The notes beneath the pieces were generated by a model. The model was given only the letters and a program-made list of their open reading frames with translations. It was not told the origin of the DNA and made no database searches. This document shows positions 47,488-56,108 of a stretch of 64,000 bases of DNA, piece by piece. Every line of letters begins with the position of its first letter. Position 1 is the first letter of the stretch. The position numbers and the translations under genes were made by a program. Source of the DNA: Actinomycetales bacterium (GTDB taxonomy: Bacteria; Actinomycetota; Actinomycetes; Actinomycetales; Dermatophilaceae); contig JAAYCP010000027.1 in assembly GCA_012729695.1 (NCBI GenBank), forward strand, positions 1-64,000, written 5' to 3'.

Positions 47488-48846
47488 CTAGCCGAGCCGG
47501 ACCGGGTTGACGAGGTCGGCGTAGATGAGGAGAACCGCCATGCCGATGAGCAGGATCGAGACGGCGTACGCGAGGGGAAGCGCCTTGGCGACATCGACCG
47601 GCCCAGGGTCCGGGAGCCCGCGGGCCCGGGCCCAGGCCTTCTTCACGGCCTCCCAGATCGCCCCGGCGACGTGTCCGCCGTCGAGCGGGAGGAGCGGGAT
47701 GAGGTTGAAGACGAACAGCGCGATGTTCAGGCCCGCCAGGAGCAGCACCAGGGTGGCGAGCTTCTGTCCGGGGGTCTCGAAGAAGGTGATCTGGCCGGAG
47801 GCCACCTCACCGGCGATCCGGCCCACGCCGACGACGGAGACCGGGCTCTCGACGTCACGCTCCTGGCCGGTGAAGGCCGCGTTGTAGACACCGACGAGCT
47901 TCTGGGGCAGCTTGGCGACGATCTGCGCCGTCCCGCTCACCATCTCCCAGATCATCCCCGGGACCACGGTCGGACTCTGTCGCTCGATGGCCGTGACCGG
48001 CGCCGACGCGATCCCGAGGAACCCGGTCTGGACCATGACGGGGTTGCCGTCCGCATCCGTCACGGGCAGACCGTTCTCGTCCAGGGCGGGCAGCTCGTTC
48101 GTGATCGGGGTCGCCTCGAGAGTGAGTCGCTCCCCTGCCCGCTCCACGACGATCTCGGTCGGCTGTCCGGCGCGGGGTCGCACGATCGTCGAGACGTCGC
48201 GGTTCTGCTCGATCGGCTGACCCGCGACGGACACGATGACGTCGCCCGGCAGGATCCCCGCCTCGGCCGCCGGCGTGAGCGGGTCGTCCGCCGCGCATAC
48301 CCGGTCGGCAGTGACCTGGTCCGCCGGCACGACGCACTGACTGACCTGGCCGACCAGGGCGCCCGGCTTCTCCACGGCCGTCCCGTAGGTCATCACCAGC
48401 CCCGCGAGAAGGATGGCTGCGAGCACGAGATTCATGACCGGCCCGCCCAGCATGATGATGATCTTCTTGCCGGTGCCGAGCTTGTAGAACACGCGGTCCT
48501 CGTCACCGGGGCGGAGCTCCTCGAAGGATGCGGCTCTGGCCTCGTCCACGAGCTGCGACATGCGTCCGGTGCTCGACACCCGGACCGTCCCCGGCTCCTG
48601 ACCCGGCCGCGGCGGGAACATCCCGATCATCCGGATGTAGCCACCGAGGGGAATGGCCTTGAGGCCGTACTCGGTCTCACCGCGTCGGCGCGACCAGACG
48701 GTCGGCCCGAAGCCGACCATGTACTGCGGCACGCGGACCCCGAACTTCTTCGCGGGCACGAGGTGCCCCAGCTCGTGCCAGCCGATGGAGAACCCCACCC
48801 CGGTGGCCACGAACAGCACACCCAGGACATACCAGAGGACGTTCAT
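47488..48846 (-). CDS. rseP: Site-2 protease RseP/Rip1-like
   Basis: 452-residue intramembrane zinc metalloprotease that cuts anti-sigma factors. HELGH active site at residues 24-28 (GWHELGHLVPAKKFGVRVPQ), GGYIRMIGMFPP, a PDZ domain (AEAGILPGDVIVSVAGQPIE) and the C-terminal zinc aspartate in FNLIPLLPLDGGHV. An acidic loop SFEELRPGDEDRVFYKL precedes a helix. Start at MNVLWYVLGV. Gene order dxr-rseP-ispG. Confidence 0.93.
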   Translation of the reverse strand: MNVLWYVLGVLFVATGVGFSIGWHELGHLVPAKKFGVRVPQYMVGFGPTVWSRRRGETEYGLKAIPLGGYIRMIGMFPPRPGQEPGTVRVSSTGRMSQLVDEARAASFEELRPGDEDRVFYKLGTGKKIIIMLGGPVMNLVLAAILLAGLVMTYGTAVEKPGALVGQVSQCVVPADQVTADRVCAADDPLTPAAEAGILPGDVIVSVAGQPIEQNRDVSTIVRPRAGQPTEIVVERAGERLTLEATPITNELPALDENGLPVTDADGNPVMVQTGFLGIASAPVTAIERQSPTVVPGMIWEMVSGTAQIVAKLPQKLVGVYNAAFTGQERDVESPVSVVGVGRIAGEVASGQITFFETPGQKLATLVLLLAGLNIALFVFNLIPLLPLDGGHVAGAIWEAVKKAWARARGLPDPGPVDVAKALPLAYAVSILLIGMAVLLIYADLVNPVRLG

Positions 48847-48916
48847 CCATCTCCTCGACTCAAGAACTCGATCACCAGGTCTGATGCGTTGCTGTCTTCC
48901 GACCACGCGGGCGTGA

Positions 48917-50182
48917 TCAGAGCGCCGGTGAGCCGGCCCCCGCGATCGTGGCGGCGGCGGCTGCGCGGGCCCAGGTGTCGGCCTGCAGCACCTGCTCAAC
49001 GCTCAGCTCTGCCGTGGTGCTCCCGGGAGCATCGACTCCGGTGCTCACACTTCCACCGTCAGCGTACGCCTCGACGACCCGGGCGACCGTGTCGACGATG
49101 TCGAGGAAGCCGATCCGGCCGTCGTGGAACGCGTCGACGCACACCTCGTTGGCGGCGTTGTAGACCGCAGGGAAGGTGCCACCGGCGGCACCGACCTCTC
49201 GCGCCAGGCGCACGGCCGGGAAGGCGTCGTCGTCGAGCGGGTGGAAGTCCCACTGCTGCGCGACGGTCCAGTCGCACGGCTCGTCGACGTCCGGGAGGCG
49301 CTCCGGCCAGGACAGCCCGAGGGCGATCGGCACGAGCATCCGCGGCGGGCCCATCTGGGCGATGGTGGAGCCGTCGTGGAACTCGACCATCGAGTGGATC
49401 CACTGCTGCGGGTGGACGACGACGTCGATCTTCTCGAAGGGCAGGTCGAAGAGCAGGTGCGCCTCGATGACCTCCAGACCCTTGTTGACGAGCGTTGCGG
49501 AGTTCGTGGTGACGACCCGCCCCATCGCGTAGTTCGGGTGGGCCAGCGCCTCCTGCGGCGTGACGTCGACGAGCTCTCGGCGGGACCGCCCGCGGAACGG
49601 CCCGCCACTCGCGGTGACGACGAGGCGGCGCACCTCCTCGCGGCGTCCCCCACGCAGCGACTGGGCGATCGCGGAGTGCTCGGAGTCGACCGGCACGATC
49701 TGGTCAGGACCGGCCGCGGCCTTGACCAGCGGGCCGCCGACGATGAGCGACTCCTTGTTCGCGAGAGCGAGGACCGAGCCGGCCCGGAGGGCGGCGAGCG
49801 TCGGGCGCAGGCCGATCGAGCCGGTGATCCCGTTGAGGACGACGTCGGCACCGACCCCGGCTGCCGTCACCGCCGCCTCGTCCCCCACGACGACGTCGGG
49901 AGCGTATGCGTTGGGCGCCAAGCCCTCCCGACCCGCCACGCCGCGGATCGCCTCGCGCACCTCCTCGGCGCTGCCTGTGGCCATCGCGACGAGGGGTGCC
50001 CTCGTGGCCACCGCCTGCTCCGCCGCGAGCGCCGTGTTGCTTCCGGCGGAGAGAGCGAGGACCTCGTACCGACCAGGGTGCTCGTCGATGACCTTCAGGG
50101 CCTGGGTGCCGATCGACCCGGTCGAGCCGAGGATCGAGACGGTGCGGACGGCGGTGGTGGTCGGTGCGGTCACGGGGACCAT
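48917..50182 (-). CDS. dxr: 1-deoxy-D-xylulose-5-phosphate reductoisomerase
   Basis: 421 residues, the committed step of the MEP pathway. NADPH-binding VSILGSTGSIGTQALKVI, LANKESLIVGGPLV, VPVDSEHSAIAQSLRG, VTASGGPFRGRSRREL and HPQQWIHSMVEFHDGS are all present, with a C-terminal helical cap. The ATG at 50182 or the GTG at 50173 could start it; neither has a strong ribosome-binding site. The region upstream carries a 20-bp tandem repeat. Confidence 0.95.
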   Translation of the reverse strand: MVPVTAPTTTAVRTVSILGSTGSIGTQALKVIDEHPGRYEVLALSAGSNTALAAEQAVATRAPLVAMATGSAEEVREAIRGVAGREGLAPNAYAPDVVVGDEAAVTAAGVGADVVLNGITGSIGLRPTLAALRAGSVLALANKESLIVGGPLVKAAAGPDQIVPVDSEHSAIAQSLRGGRREEVRRLVVTASGGPFRGRSRRELVDVTPQEALAHPNYAMGRVVTTNSATLVNKGLEVIEAHLLFDLPFEKIDVVVHPQQWIHSMVEFHDGSTIAQMGPPRMLVPIALGLSWPERLPDVDEPCDWTVAQQWDFHPLDDDAFPAVRLAREVGAAGGTFPAVYNAANEVCVDAFHDGRIGFLDIVDTVARVVEAYADGGSVSTGVDAPGSTTAELSVEQVLQADTWARAAAAATIAGAGSPAL

Positions 50183-50212
50183 TCTGCCCGGAGCCCGGAC
50201 CGGCACCGTGTT

Positions 50213-50264
50213 GGCTGGACGAGGACCGTGGTGGCTGGACGAGGACCGTGGTGGCTGGACGAGG
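50213..50264. repeat. 20-bp tandem repeat, 2.6 units, dxr/HMA intergenic
   Basis: GGCTGGACGAGGACCGTGGT twice, identically (50213-50232 and 50233-50252), then GGCTGGACGAGG. Exact identity of the two full units indicates recent duplication, in the divergent promoter region. Confidence 0.9.
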
Positions 50265-50269
50265 GCGGC

Positions 50270-50283
50270 TTGACGTAGGTCAA
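50270..50283. promoter_or_regulatory. FNR/Crp-type palindrome upstream of the metal operon
   Basis: TTGAC-GTAG-GTCAA is a perfect 5-bp inverted repeat with 4-nt centre, the FNR/NNR-box layout (consensus TTGAT-N4-ATCAA). It lies 71 nt before the HMA protein start; a site at about -41 would activate a promoter near 50318. A Crp/Fnr regulator is encoded 2.2 kb away next to the same operon. Confidence 0.6.
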
Positions 50284-50354
50284 GGACAGATCCGGGCCAG
50301 TCGGGTGGAGTGGAAGAGCACCCACACCCACGACCACCGGGAAGGAACCTCCTC

Positions 50355-50642
50355 ATGACCACCACCAAGACCACCCAGACTGCCGCCACGGCAAAGACCA
50401 CGCAGGCGCCGAAGACCGTCAGGACCGCGACCATCCGCACCGAGCCGTTCACCTGCCCCTCGTGCATCACGAAGATCGAGGGAGCCGTCGGCGCCATGCC
50501 CGGGGTCCAGGACGTCCGGGTCATGTTCAACTCCGGCAAGGCCAAGGTCGTCTTCGACGAGGCCGTCGTGAGTGGCGAGCAGATCGCCGCGACGATCGAC
50601 GCTCTCGGCTATCGCGTGACCAGTACGCGCGTCAGCTCCTGA
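50355..50642 (+). CDS. Heavy-metal-associated (CopZ-like) protein
   Basis: 95 residues. Thr/Lys-rich N-terminus, then a single HMA ferredoxin-like domain with metal site FTCPSCITKIEG (Cys34, Cys37) and VRVMFNSGKAKVVFDEA. Delivers soft metals to a P-type ATPase or senses them. GAAGGAA lies before the ATG. It is followed 12 nt later by a P-type ATPase that lacks its own HMA domain, so the two likely act as a split pair. Confidence 0.85.
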   Translation: MTTTKTTQTAATAKTTQAPKTVRTATIRTEPFTCPSCITKIEGAVGAMPGVQDVRVMFNSGKAKVVFDEAVVSGEQIAATIDALGYRVTSTRVSS

Positions 50643-50654
50643 GCAGGGGAAACC

Positions 50655-52619
50655 ATGAACCCCCTCACGTCGAAAGCGAGAGTCGCCGGCCTGTCCGGCG
50701 CTCTGCTCGTGGTCGCCCTGGCCCTGCACCTGCTGGGAGAGGGTCCGCTCCACACCCTGCGGGACGCGGTCCTGATCATCGCGTCCCTCCTCGCGGGGAC
50801 CCCGATCGCGGTCAGCGCCTGGAAGTCCTTGCGGCTCAGGCAGTTCAGCATCGATCTGCTCGTCACGGTCGCCGTCGTCGGTGCGCTCGTCATCGGTGAG
50901 TACGTCGAGTCCTCCGTCGTGTCGTTCCTCTTCGTCTTCGGCTCCTTCCTCGAGCTCCGCACGATCGAGAAGACCCGTCGTTCCCTGCGGGACCTGATCG
51001 ACCTCGCACCCCAGGAGGCCGAGGTCATCCGTGCCGACGGACCCGTCACCGTCCCGGTCGACGAGGTCGAGGTCGGCGAGCGGGTCGTCGTCCGCACCGG
51101 GGGCAGGGTGCCTGTCGACGGCACCGTCGTCCACGGCCGCGCCTCGATCGACGAGTCGGCCGTCACCGGTGAGCCGCTCGCCGTCGTCAAGGACGTCGGC
51201 GACCAGGTCTGGTCCGGCACGGTCCTCGAGGGCGGATACCTCGAGCTCACCGCTGACCGCGTCGGCGAGGACACCACCTTCGCCCAGATCATCGAGCTCG
51301 TCGAGGAGGCGCAGGACTCCAAGGCGAGGACCCAGAGGTTCCTCGACCGCTTCGCCTCCTGGTACACCCCGATGATCGTCGTAGCGGCGGTCGTGGCACT
51401 CCTCGTCACCCAGGACCTCAGGTTCGCCCTGACCTTCCTGGTCATCGCCTGCCCCGGCGCGCTGGTCATCTCGACCCCGGTCTCACTCGTGGCCGGTATG
51501 GGTAACGCAGCCCGGCATGGCGCCCTCATCAAGGGTGGCGAGGCGCTCGAGCGGCTCGCGCGGGTCGACACCCTCGTCCTGGACAAGACCGGCACGATCA
51601 CCGAGGGACGGCCGGAGGTGAGCCACGTCCTCACTGCCGGCGACGCATACTCCTCTGCGGATGTCCTGCGGCTCGTCGGATCGCTGGAGCAGGCGTCGGA
51701 GCACCCGCTCGGGCGCACCCTGGTCCGGGCTGCCCAGGAGCGGGACCTCACCCTCAGCCCGTCACCGGCGGGCGTGGAGGTCATCACCGGCAGCGGGATC
51801 CGCGGCCTGGTCGATGACGGCGGGACGGACCGCGCCGTCGCGGTCGGCAGCGATCGCCTGCTCAGCGACGGTGGGTATGCCGTGCCCGCCGATCTCGCAG
51901 CGAAGGCCCAGGCGCTCGAGCAGGCCGGCAGCACCGTCTCCTGGGTCGTCGTCGACGGCACCGTCGCCGGACTGGTCGCCGTCACCGACCAGGCCCGTCC
52001 GGACGCTCGTGAGGCGCTGGCAGTGTTGCGCCGCAAGGGAATCGACCGGATCGTGATGCTGACGGGCGACAACGCCCACACCGCGCGCGCCGTCGCCGAC
52101 CAGGTGGGGATCGACGGGCCACAGGACGTCGTCTCCGCTCAGCTGCTCCCCCAGGACAAGGTGGCGGAGGTCAGGCGCCTGCGCGACGCGGGGCACCGCG
52201 TCGCGATGATCGGCGACGGCGTCAACGACGCCCCGGCCATCGCGACGGCCGATGTCGGCCTGGCCATGGGCGGCGGCACGGACGTCTCGCTGCAGACGGC
52301 GGACGTCGTCCTCGTCGGCAACCGGTTCGACCAGCTGATCCAGGCCCGCTCGATCGCCCGCGCGACTCTGTGGAACATGGCGCAGAACACCGCCATCGCG
52401 CTGGCGACCGTCGCCGTCCTGCTCGCAGGCGTCGTGGGCGGAGTCGTCACGATGGCGAGCGGCATGCTCGTCCACGAGCTCTCGGTGCTCGCGGTCATCC
52501 TCAACGCCATGCGGCTGGTCCGTCGCCGGGACAAGGATGCCGCTCAACTTGCCCGAGCGCGCCCGGCTGCGGCCTCACCCGTCGCCGGCGAGCAGCGTGA
52601 GCCCGTCCAGGTCGGATAG
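50655..52619 (+). CDS. P1B-type heavy-metal ATPase with CPG motif
   Basis: 654 residues. Transmembrane metal site ACPGALVISTPVSLV (Cys266) has CPG in place of CPC or CPH. Actuator TGE in DESAVTGEPLAVV, phosphorylation DKTGTITEGRPE (Asp310), SEHPLGRTL as the HP motif, and MIGDGVNDAPAIATAD. The last helices read LVHELSVLAVILNAMRL. No N-terminal metal-binding domain; the preceding gene supplies one. The substrate cannot be deduced from CPG; a divalent ion is possible. Its 3' end overlaps the convergent Crp/Fnr gene by 45 bp. Confidence 0.9.
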   Translation: MNPLTSKARVAGLSGALLVVALALHLLGEGPLHTLRDAVLIIASLLAGTPIAVSAWKSLRLRQFSIDLLVTVAVVGALVIGEYVESSVVSFLFVFGSFLELRTIEKTRRSLRDLIDLAPQEAEVIRADGPVTVPVDEVEVGERVVVRTGGRVPVDGTVVHGRASIDESAVTGEPLAVVKDVGDQVWSGTVLEGGYLELTADRVGEDTTFAQIIELVEEAQDSKARTQRFLDRFASWYTPMIVVAAVVALLVTQDLRFALTFLVIACPGALVISTPVSLVAGMGNAARHGALIKGGEALERLARVDTLVLDKTGTITEGRPEVSHVLTAGDAYSSADVLRLVGSLEQASEHPLGRTLVRAAQERDLTLSPSPAGVEVITGSGIRGLVDDGGTDRAVAVGSDRLLSDGGYAVPADLAAKAQALEQAGSTVSWVVVDGTVAGLVAVTDQARPDAREALAVLRRKGIDRIVMLTGDNAHTARAVADQVGIDGPQDVVSAQLLPQDKVAEVRRLRDAGHRVAMIGDGVNDAPAIATADVGLAMGGGTDVSLQTADVVLVGNRFDQLIQARSIARATLWNMAQNTAIALATVAVLLAGVVGGVVTMASGMLVHELSVLAVILNAMRLVRRRDKDAAQLARARPAAASPVAGEQREPVQVG

Positions 52620-53282
52620 GACGATGTGACGTGCCCCGCGCCGGCTGATCATTCCGGAGTCGCTGAGCCGCCGCAGTGCGCGGCTCAGCGACTCCGGCGT
52701 GGTGTCCAGGAGTGAGGCGATGTCCTTCTTGGTCATCGGCAGGGTCACCTCGACGGCCCCGTCGACGTGCCGACCGGGCAGGGTGAGCAGATAGTCCGCC
52801 AGTCGCGCGGAGACCTCGGTGGACGTCACCGCGGCGAGCCGTGCCTCCGTCTCGTTGAGCCGTGCACTGAGCGTCCGGAGCATCCGCACAGCGATGGACG
52901 GGTGGGCGGCGACGAGCCGGGCGAGATCGGCATGGCGGAACACGCAGACGTTGGTCGGTTCCAGCGCGGTGATCGTGTGGTCCGGGCGTGCGCCGGTGAG
53001 GAAGGCCGACTCTCCGACGAACTCGCCGGGACCGAGAACCCGGACCAGGCGCTCCTGCCCCTCCGCAGTGGACCGGGTGAGCTTGAGCCGACCCGTGTGG
53101 ACGACGAGGAGGTTGGAGACGTCGCTGCCCGCCGCATACGCGATCTCGTCGCGGGCCAGGTGCGCCGGGGTGGCGACCGAGGCGACCTGGAGCTGGTCGG
53201 CGCGACGCAGGCCCTGGAACACGGGGACCAGGGCGACACACAGGTCGGAGTCCTCGGAGGCGTCCTGATCGGCCATGGTCAT
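52575..53282 (-). CDS. Crp/Fnr family transcription regulator
   Basis: 235 residues. cNMP-binding-type beta-barrel (LVVHTGRLKLTRSTAEGQER, VLGPGEFVGESAFLTG) and C-terminal helix-turn-helix TKKDIASLLDTTPESLSRAL with recognition-helix Glu/Ser/Arg typical of the FNR/DNR branch. No N-terminal Fe-S cysteine cluster; only one Cys (DSDLCVAL) at the front, so it is not FNR-like for oxygen. Probable regulator of the neighbouring metal operon through the TTGAC-N4-GTCAA site. Starts at 53282 or 53276 are both possible. Confidence 0.87.
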   Translation of the reverse strand: MTMADQDASEDSDLCVALVPVFQGLRRADQLQVASVATPAHLARDEIAYAAGSDVSNLLVVHTGRLKLTRSTAEGQERLVRVLGPGEFVGESAFLTGARPDHTITALEPTNVCVFRHADLARLVAAHPSIAVRMLRTLSARLNETEARLAAVTSTEVSARLADYLLTLPGRHVDGAVEVTLPMTKKDIASLLDTTPESLSRALRRLSDSGMISRRGARHIVLSDLDGLTLLAGDG

Positions 53283-53285
53283 GGA

Positions 53286-54311
53286 TCAGCGGGTGATGAC
53301 CCGCTCCTCGATGAGCCGCTCCTGGACGATGCCGCCGAACGGCACATAGCGGCCGTTGGCAAAGTCCTTCGGGAACTCGAGGTCGACGTTGTCGGCGCCG
53401 TGCCGGTTCTTCTCGATCGAGAACACCGACCACCCGCGGTACTGCTGCATCCGCGACAGGTCGTAGACGAGGTGCTCGCGGGAGACGATCTCCTCCTTGC
53501 TCGAGAGCACGATGATGACGTCCGCCTCGTAGGCGAGCGAGGATGCACCACGCAGGTCGTGGGCGCGCATCCGGTGCCCCGACGCCAGGCTGTCCGTCTG
53601 GGCAGCGGAGATCGCGATGATCGGACACCCCACGTCGAGCGCGAGGTCCTTGAGTGCCTCGGCGATGATGGCGACCTGCTCCTCCTCCCCGCCGGGGACG
53701 GGTACGGGAACCTTCTGGACGTAGTCGATCGCGACGATCGGCGGCTCGCCGTTCTCAGCCGTCATCTCGGCGATGATGGCCTCGATCGCTCCGAGGTCGG
53801 TCCCGGCGTTGGACTCGTGGATGGAGAGCCGATCGGCGTACTGCTCGAGAGCGAGCAGCGCCCCTGGTCCGTACGGGAGATGGCTCATCGCCGTGCGCAT
53901 GCTCGACGGGGTGCCCTGCTGCTCCTCGAGGACCCGGCGGATGCCGTGCACCCCGGGTGCGAGACCGGGACTCTCCGCGAGCTCCGCGGCCTCGAGCGCG
54001 AGGAGACGCTCGAGCAGCGTGCCTGACTCGTGCTCGTACGAGAACATGATGGCCTGCCGCCCGGAGAGGGCGGCGGTGCGCAGGGCCTGGACGACGAACG
54101 TCGTCTTGCCCTGGCCCTGGGCGCCGGCGACGACGACCAGCTCACCGGAGCGCAGACCTCCGGACAGGGCCCGGTCGAGGACGTCGAAGCCGGTGGGCCA
54201 CACCTCCGCGGCCGGACTGAGGCCCTTGCGCAGGGCATCGTCGGCCTCGGTGAGGACGGTGGACATGGTCCGCCGGCGGCGGCTCTGGATCACGGTGGCG
54301 CGTTCACTCAC
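53286..54311 (-). CDS. Stand-alone DnaB-C-like RecA-fold ATPase
   Basis: 341 residues. AEVWPTGFDVLDRALSGGLR, then Walker A VVAGAQGQGKTTF (residues 61-72), MFSYEHESGTLLERLLALE, IVAIDYVQKVPVP (Walker B) and ISAAQTDSLASGHRMRAHDL followed by GASSLAYEADVIIVL, the order of the DnaB C-terminal helicase core. There is no DnaB N-terminal primase-binding domain and it is not next to rplI/dnaB. It ends 3 nt before the Crp/Fnr start, so the two may be co-expressed. Function unknown. GTG start. Confidence 0.75.
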   Translation of the reverse strand: MSERATVIQSRRRRTMSTVLTEADDALRKGLSPAAEVWPTGFDVLDRALSGGLRSGELVVVAGAQGQGKTTFVVQALRTAALSGRQAIMFSYEHESGTLLERLLALEAAELAESPGLAPGVHGIRRVLEEQQGTPSSMRTAMSHLPYGPGALLALEQYADRLSIHESNAGTDLGAIEAIIAEMTAENGEPPIVAIDYVQKVPVPVPGGEEEQVAIIAEALKDLALDVGCPIIAISAAQTDSLASGHRMRAHDLRGASSLAYEADVIIVLSSKEEIVSREHLVYDLSRMQQYRGWSVFSIEKNRHGADNVDLEFPKDFANGRYVPFGGIVQERLIEERVITR

Positions 54312-54422
54312 AGGGTCATCCCACCAGGTTCGGCCGGCATCAGGGGCCAGCGGTCCATGTGTTGTCCGTTCGTCCAGTCACACAGTGTTCGTCGAGTCAC
54401 ACCATGCGCTTCCGACCAGGCG

Positions 54423-54482
54423 ATGCTCTTCCCACACATGCTCTTCCCACACATGGTCTTCCCACACATGGTCCTCCCACAC
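54423..54482. repeat. 15-bp tandem repeat, 4 units, upstream of the DnaB-like gene
   Basis: ATGCTCTTCCCACAC twice, then ATGGTCTTCCCACAC and ATGGTCCTCCCACAC, contiguous. The first two are identical. It fills the gap between the SSADH-like gene stop (54504) and the DnaB-like gene start (54311). Confidence 0.92.
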
Positions 54483-54503
54483 GATGGCGTCAGGAGGCCG
54501 TCT

Positions 54504-55964
54504 CTACAGTGCGATCCCGACGTACTTGACCTCGAGGTACTCGTCGATCCCCTCGAAGCCGCCCTCCCGGCCGAAGCCGGAGTGCTTCACGCCGCCGAAG
54601 GGCGCCGCCGGGTTGGAGACGATGCCGGTGTTGACGCCGATCATCCCGAACTCCAGCGCCTCGGCGACCCGGATGACCCGGGCGTAGTCGCGCGTGAAGA
54701 CGTAGCCGACGAGGCCGTACTCGCTCGCGTTGGCCTTGGCGATGACATCCTCCTCGTCACTGAAGGTGGTCACCGGCGCCACCGGGCCGAAGATCTCCTC
54801 CGAGAAGACGCGCGCGTCGGTCGGCACGTCGGCGAGCACGGTCGGCTGGTAGAAGAACCCGCGGCCGGCCTGCGGGGCGCCACCGACCAGCGCCTTTGCC
54901 CCGCGCGAGATCGCGTCCTGGACCAGCTCGTCGACCCCGTCGCGCGCCTTGGCCGTGATGAGCGGGCCGACGTCGACGCCCTTCTTGGTGCCCTTCCCCA
55001 GGGTGAGCGCGCCCATCCGGGCAGCGAGCCTGCTGGTGAACTCCTCGGCGACCGACTCGTGTGCGAAGAACCGGTTCGCGGCCGTGCAGGCCTCACCGAT
55101 GTTGCGCATCTTGGCCAGCATCGCGCCCTCGACGGCCGCGTCGACATCGGCGTCCTCGAAGACGATGAACGGAGCGTTGCCGCCGAGCTCCATCGACACC
55201 CGCAGCAGCTGCTCGGAGGACTGCTTGACGAGGACCTTGCCGACCGCCGTCGAGCCGGTGAAGGTCAGCTTGCGCAGCCGCGGGTCGCGGATGATGGGCT
55301 CACTCACCTCCGAGGAGCGCGAGGTCGTGACGACGTTGACGACACCCTTCGGCACTCCGACCTGCTCGAGGATCTCCGCTAGCGCGAGCATCGTCAGGGG
55401 CGTCTCGTGGGCGGGCTTGACCACCATGGTGCACCCCGCGGCCAGCGCCGGCCCGATCTTGCGAGTTCCCATGGCCAGTGGGAAGTTCCACGGCGTGATC
55501 ATGAAGGTCGGACCCACCGGCTGCTTCATCGTCAGCAACCTCGTCGCCCCGTTCGGCGCCACGGAGTACCGTCCGTGCACACGGACGGCCTCTTCGCTGA
55601 ACCAACGGAAGAACTCGGCGCCGTAGGCCACCTCACCGCGCGCCTCGGCGAGCGGCTTGCCCATCTCGAGAGTCATCAGGGTCGCGAGCTCCTCGGTCCG
55701 CTCGACGACGGCGAGGTATGCGGCGCGCAGCAGCTCGGCCCGGTCACGGGGAGCGGATCTCGCCCAGTCCCGCTGGGCCTCCACTGCGGCGTCCAGCGCG
55801 GCCATACCGTCCTCGACCGAAGCGTCGGCGACGCTCGTGAGCACCGCTCCGGTCGCCGGGTCGTGGACGTCGAATCGCGCGTTGCCCGAGGCCTGTCGCC
55901 ACTCCCCCGCAATGAACAGGTTGGTCGGGACCGATGCCAAGAGGGACTTCTGTGTCACAGCCAT
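54504..55964 (-). CDS. NAD(P)-dependent succinate-semialdehyde dehydrogenase-like ALDH
   Basis: 486 residues. FMITPWNFPLAMGTRKIGPAL, TFTGSTAVGKVLVKQSS, VSMELGGNAPFIVFEDAD (catalytic Glu) and NIGEACTAANRFF (catalytic Cys) are all present, with EEIFGPVAPV and PFGGVKHSGFGREGG. Sequence and length fit GabD-type SSADH, though other aldehydes are possible. ATG at 55964 gives the family N-terminus. It is divergent from the molybdenum-hydroxylase operon, sharing a 144-bp promoter region, which suggests a joint pathway. Confidence 0.85.
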   Translation of the reverse strand: MAVTQKSLLASVPTNLFIAGEWRQASGNARFDVHDPATGAVLTSVADASVEDGMAALDAAVEAQRDWARSAPRDRAELLRAAYLAVVERTEELATLMTLEMGKPLAEARGEVAYGAEFFRWFSEEAVRVHGRYSVAPNGATRLLTMKQPVGPTFMITPWNFPLAMGTRKIGPALAAGCTMVVKPAHETPLTMLALAEILEQVGVPKGVVNVVTTSRSSEVSEPIIRDPRLRKLTFTGSTAVGKVLVKQSSEQLLRVSMELGGNAPFIVFEDADVDAAVEGAMLAKMRNIGEACTAANRFFAHESVAEEFTSRLAARMGALTLGKGTKKGVDVGPLITAKARDGVDELVQDAISRGAKALVGGAPQAGRGFFYQPTVLADVPTDARVFSEEIFGPVAPVTTFSDEEDVIAKANASEYGLVGYVFTRDYARVIRVAEALEFGMIGVNTGIVSNPAAPFGGVKHSGFGREGGFEGIDEYLEVKYVGIAL

Positions 55965-56108
55965 GTGCACAGCGTAGGGGTCGGTGCCGACGGCGTGGGG
56001 AGACCCTTGTCAACGCTACGGGGATAGGCCAAGGTATGACCCACGACACACTCCCCCCGGGCCCGGCCTGAGCCGGCCGTGGCCGGGCTGTCCCACATGA
56101 GGAGCGGC

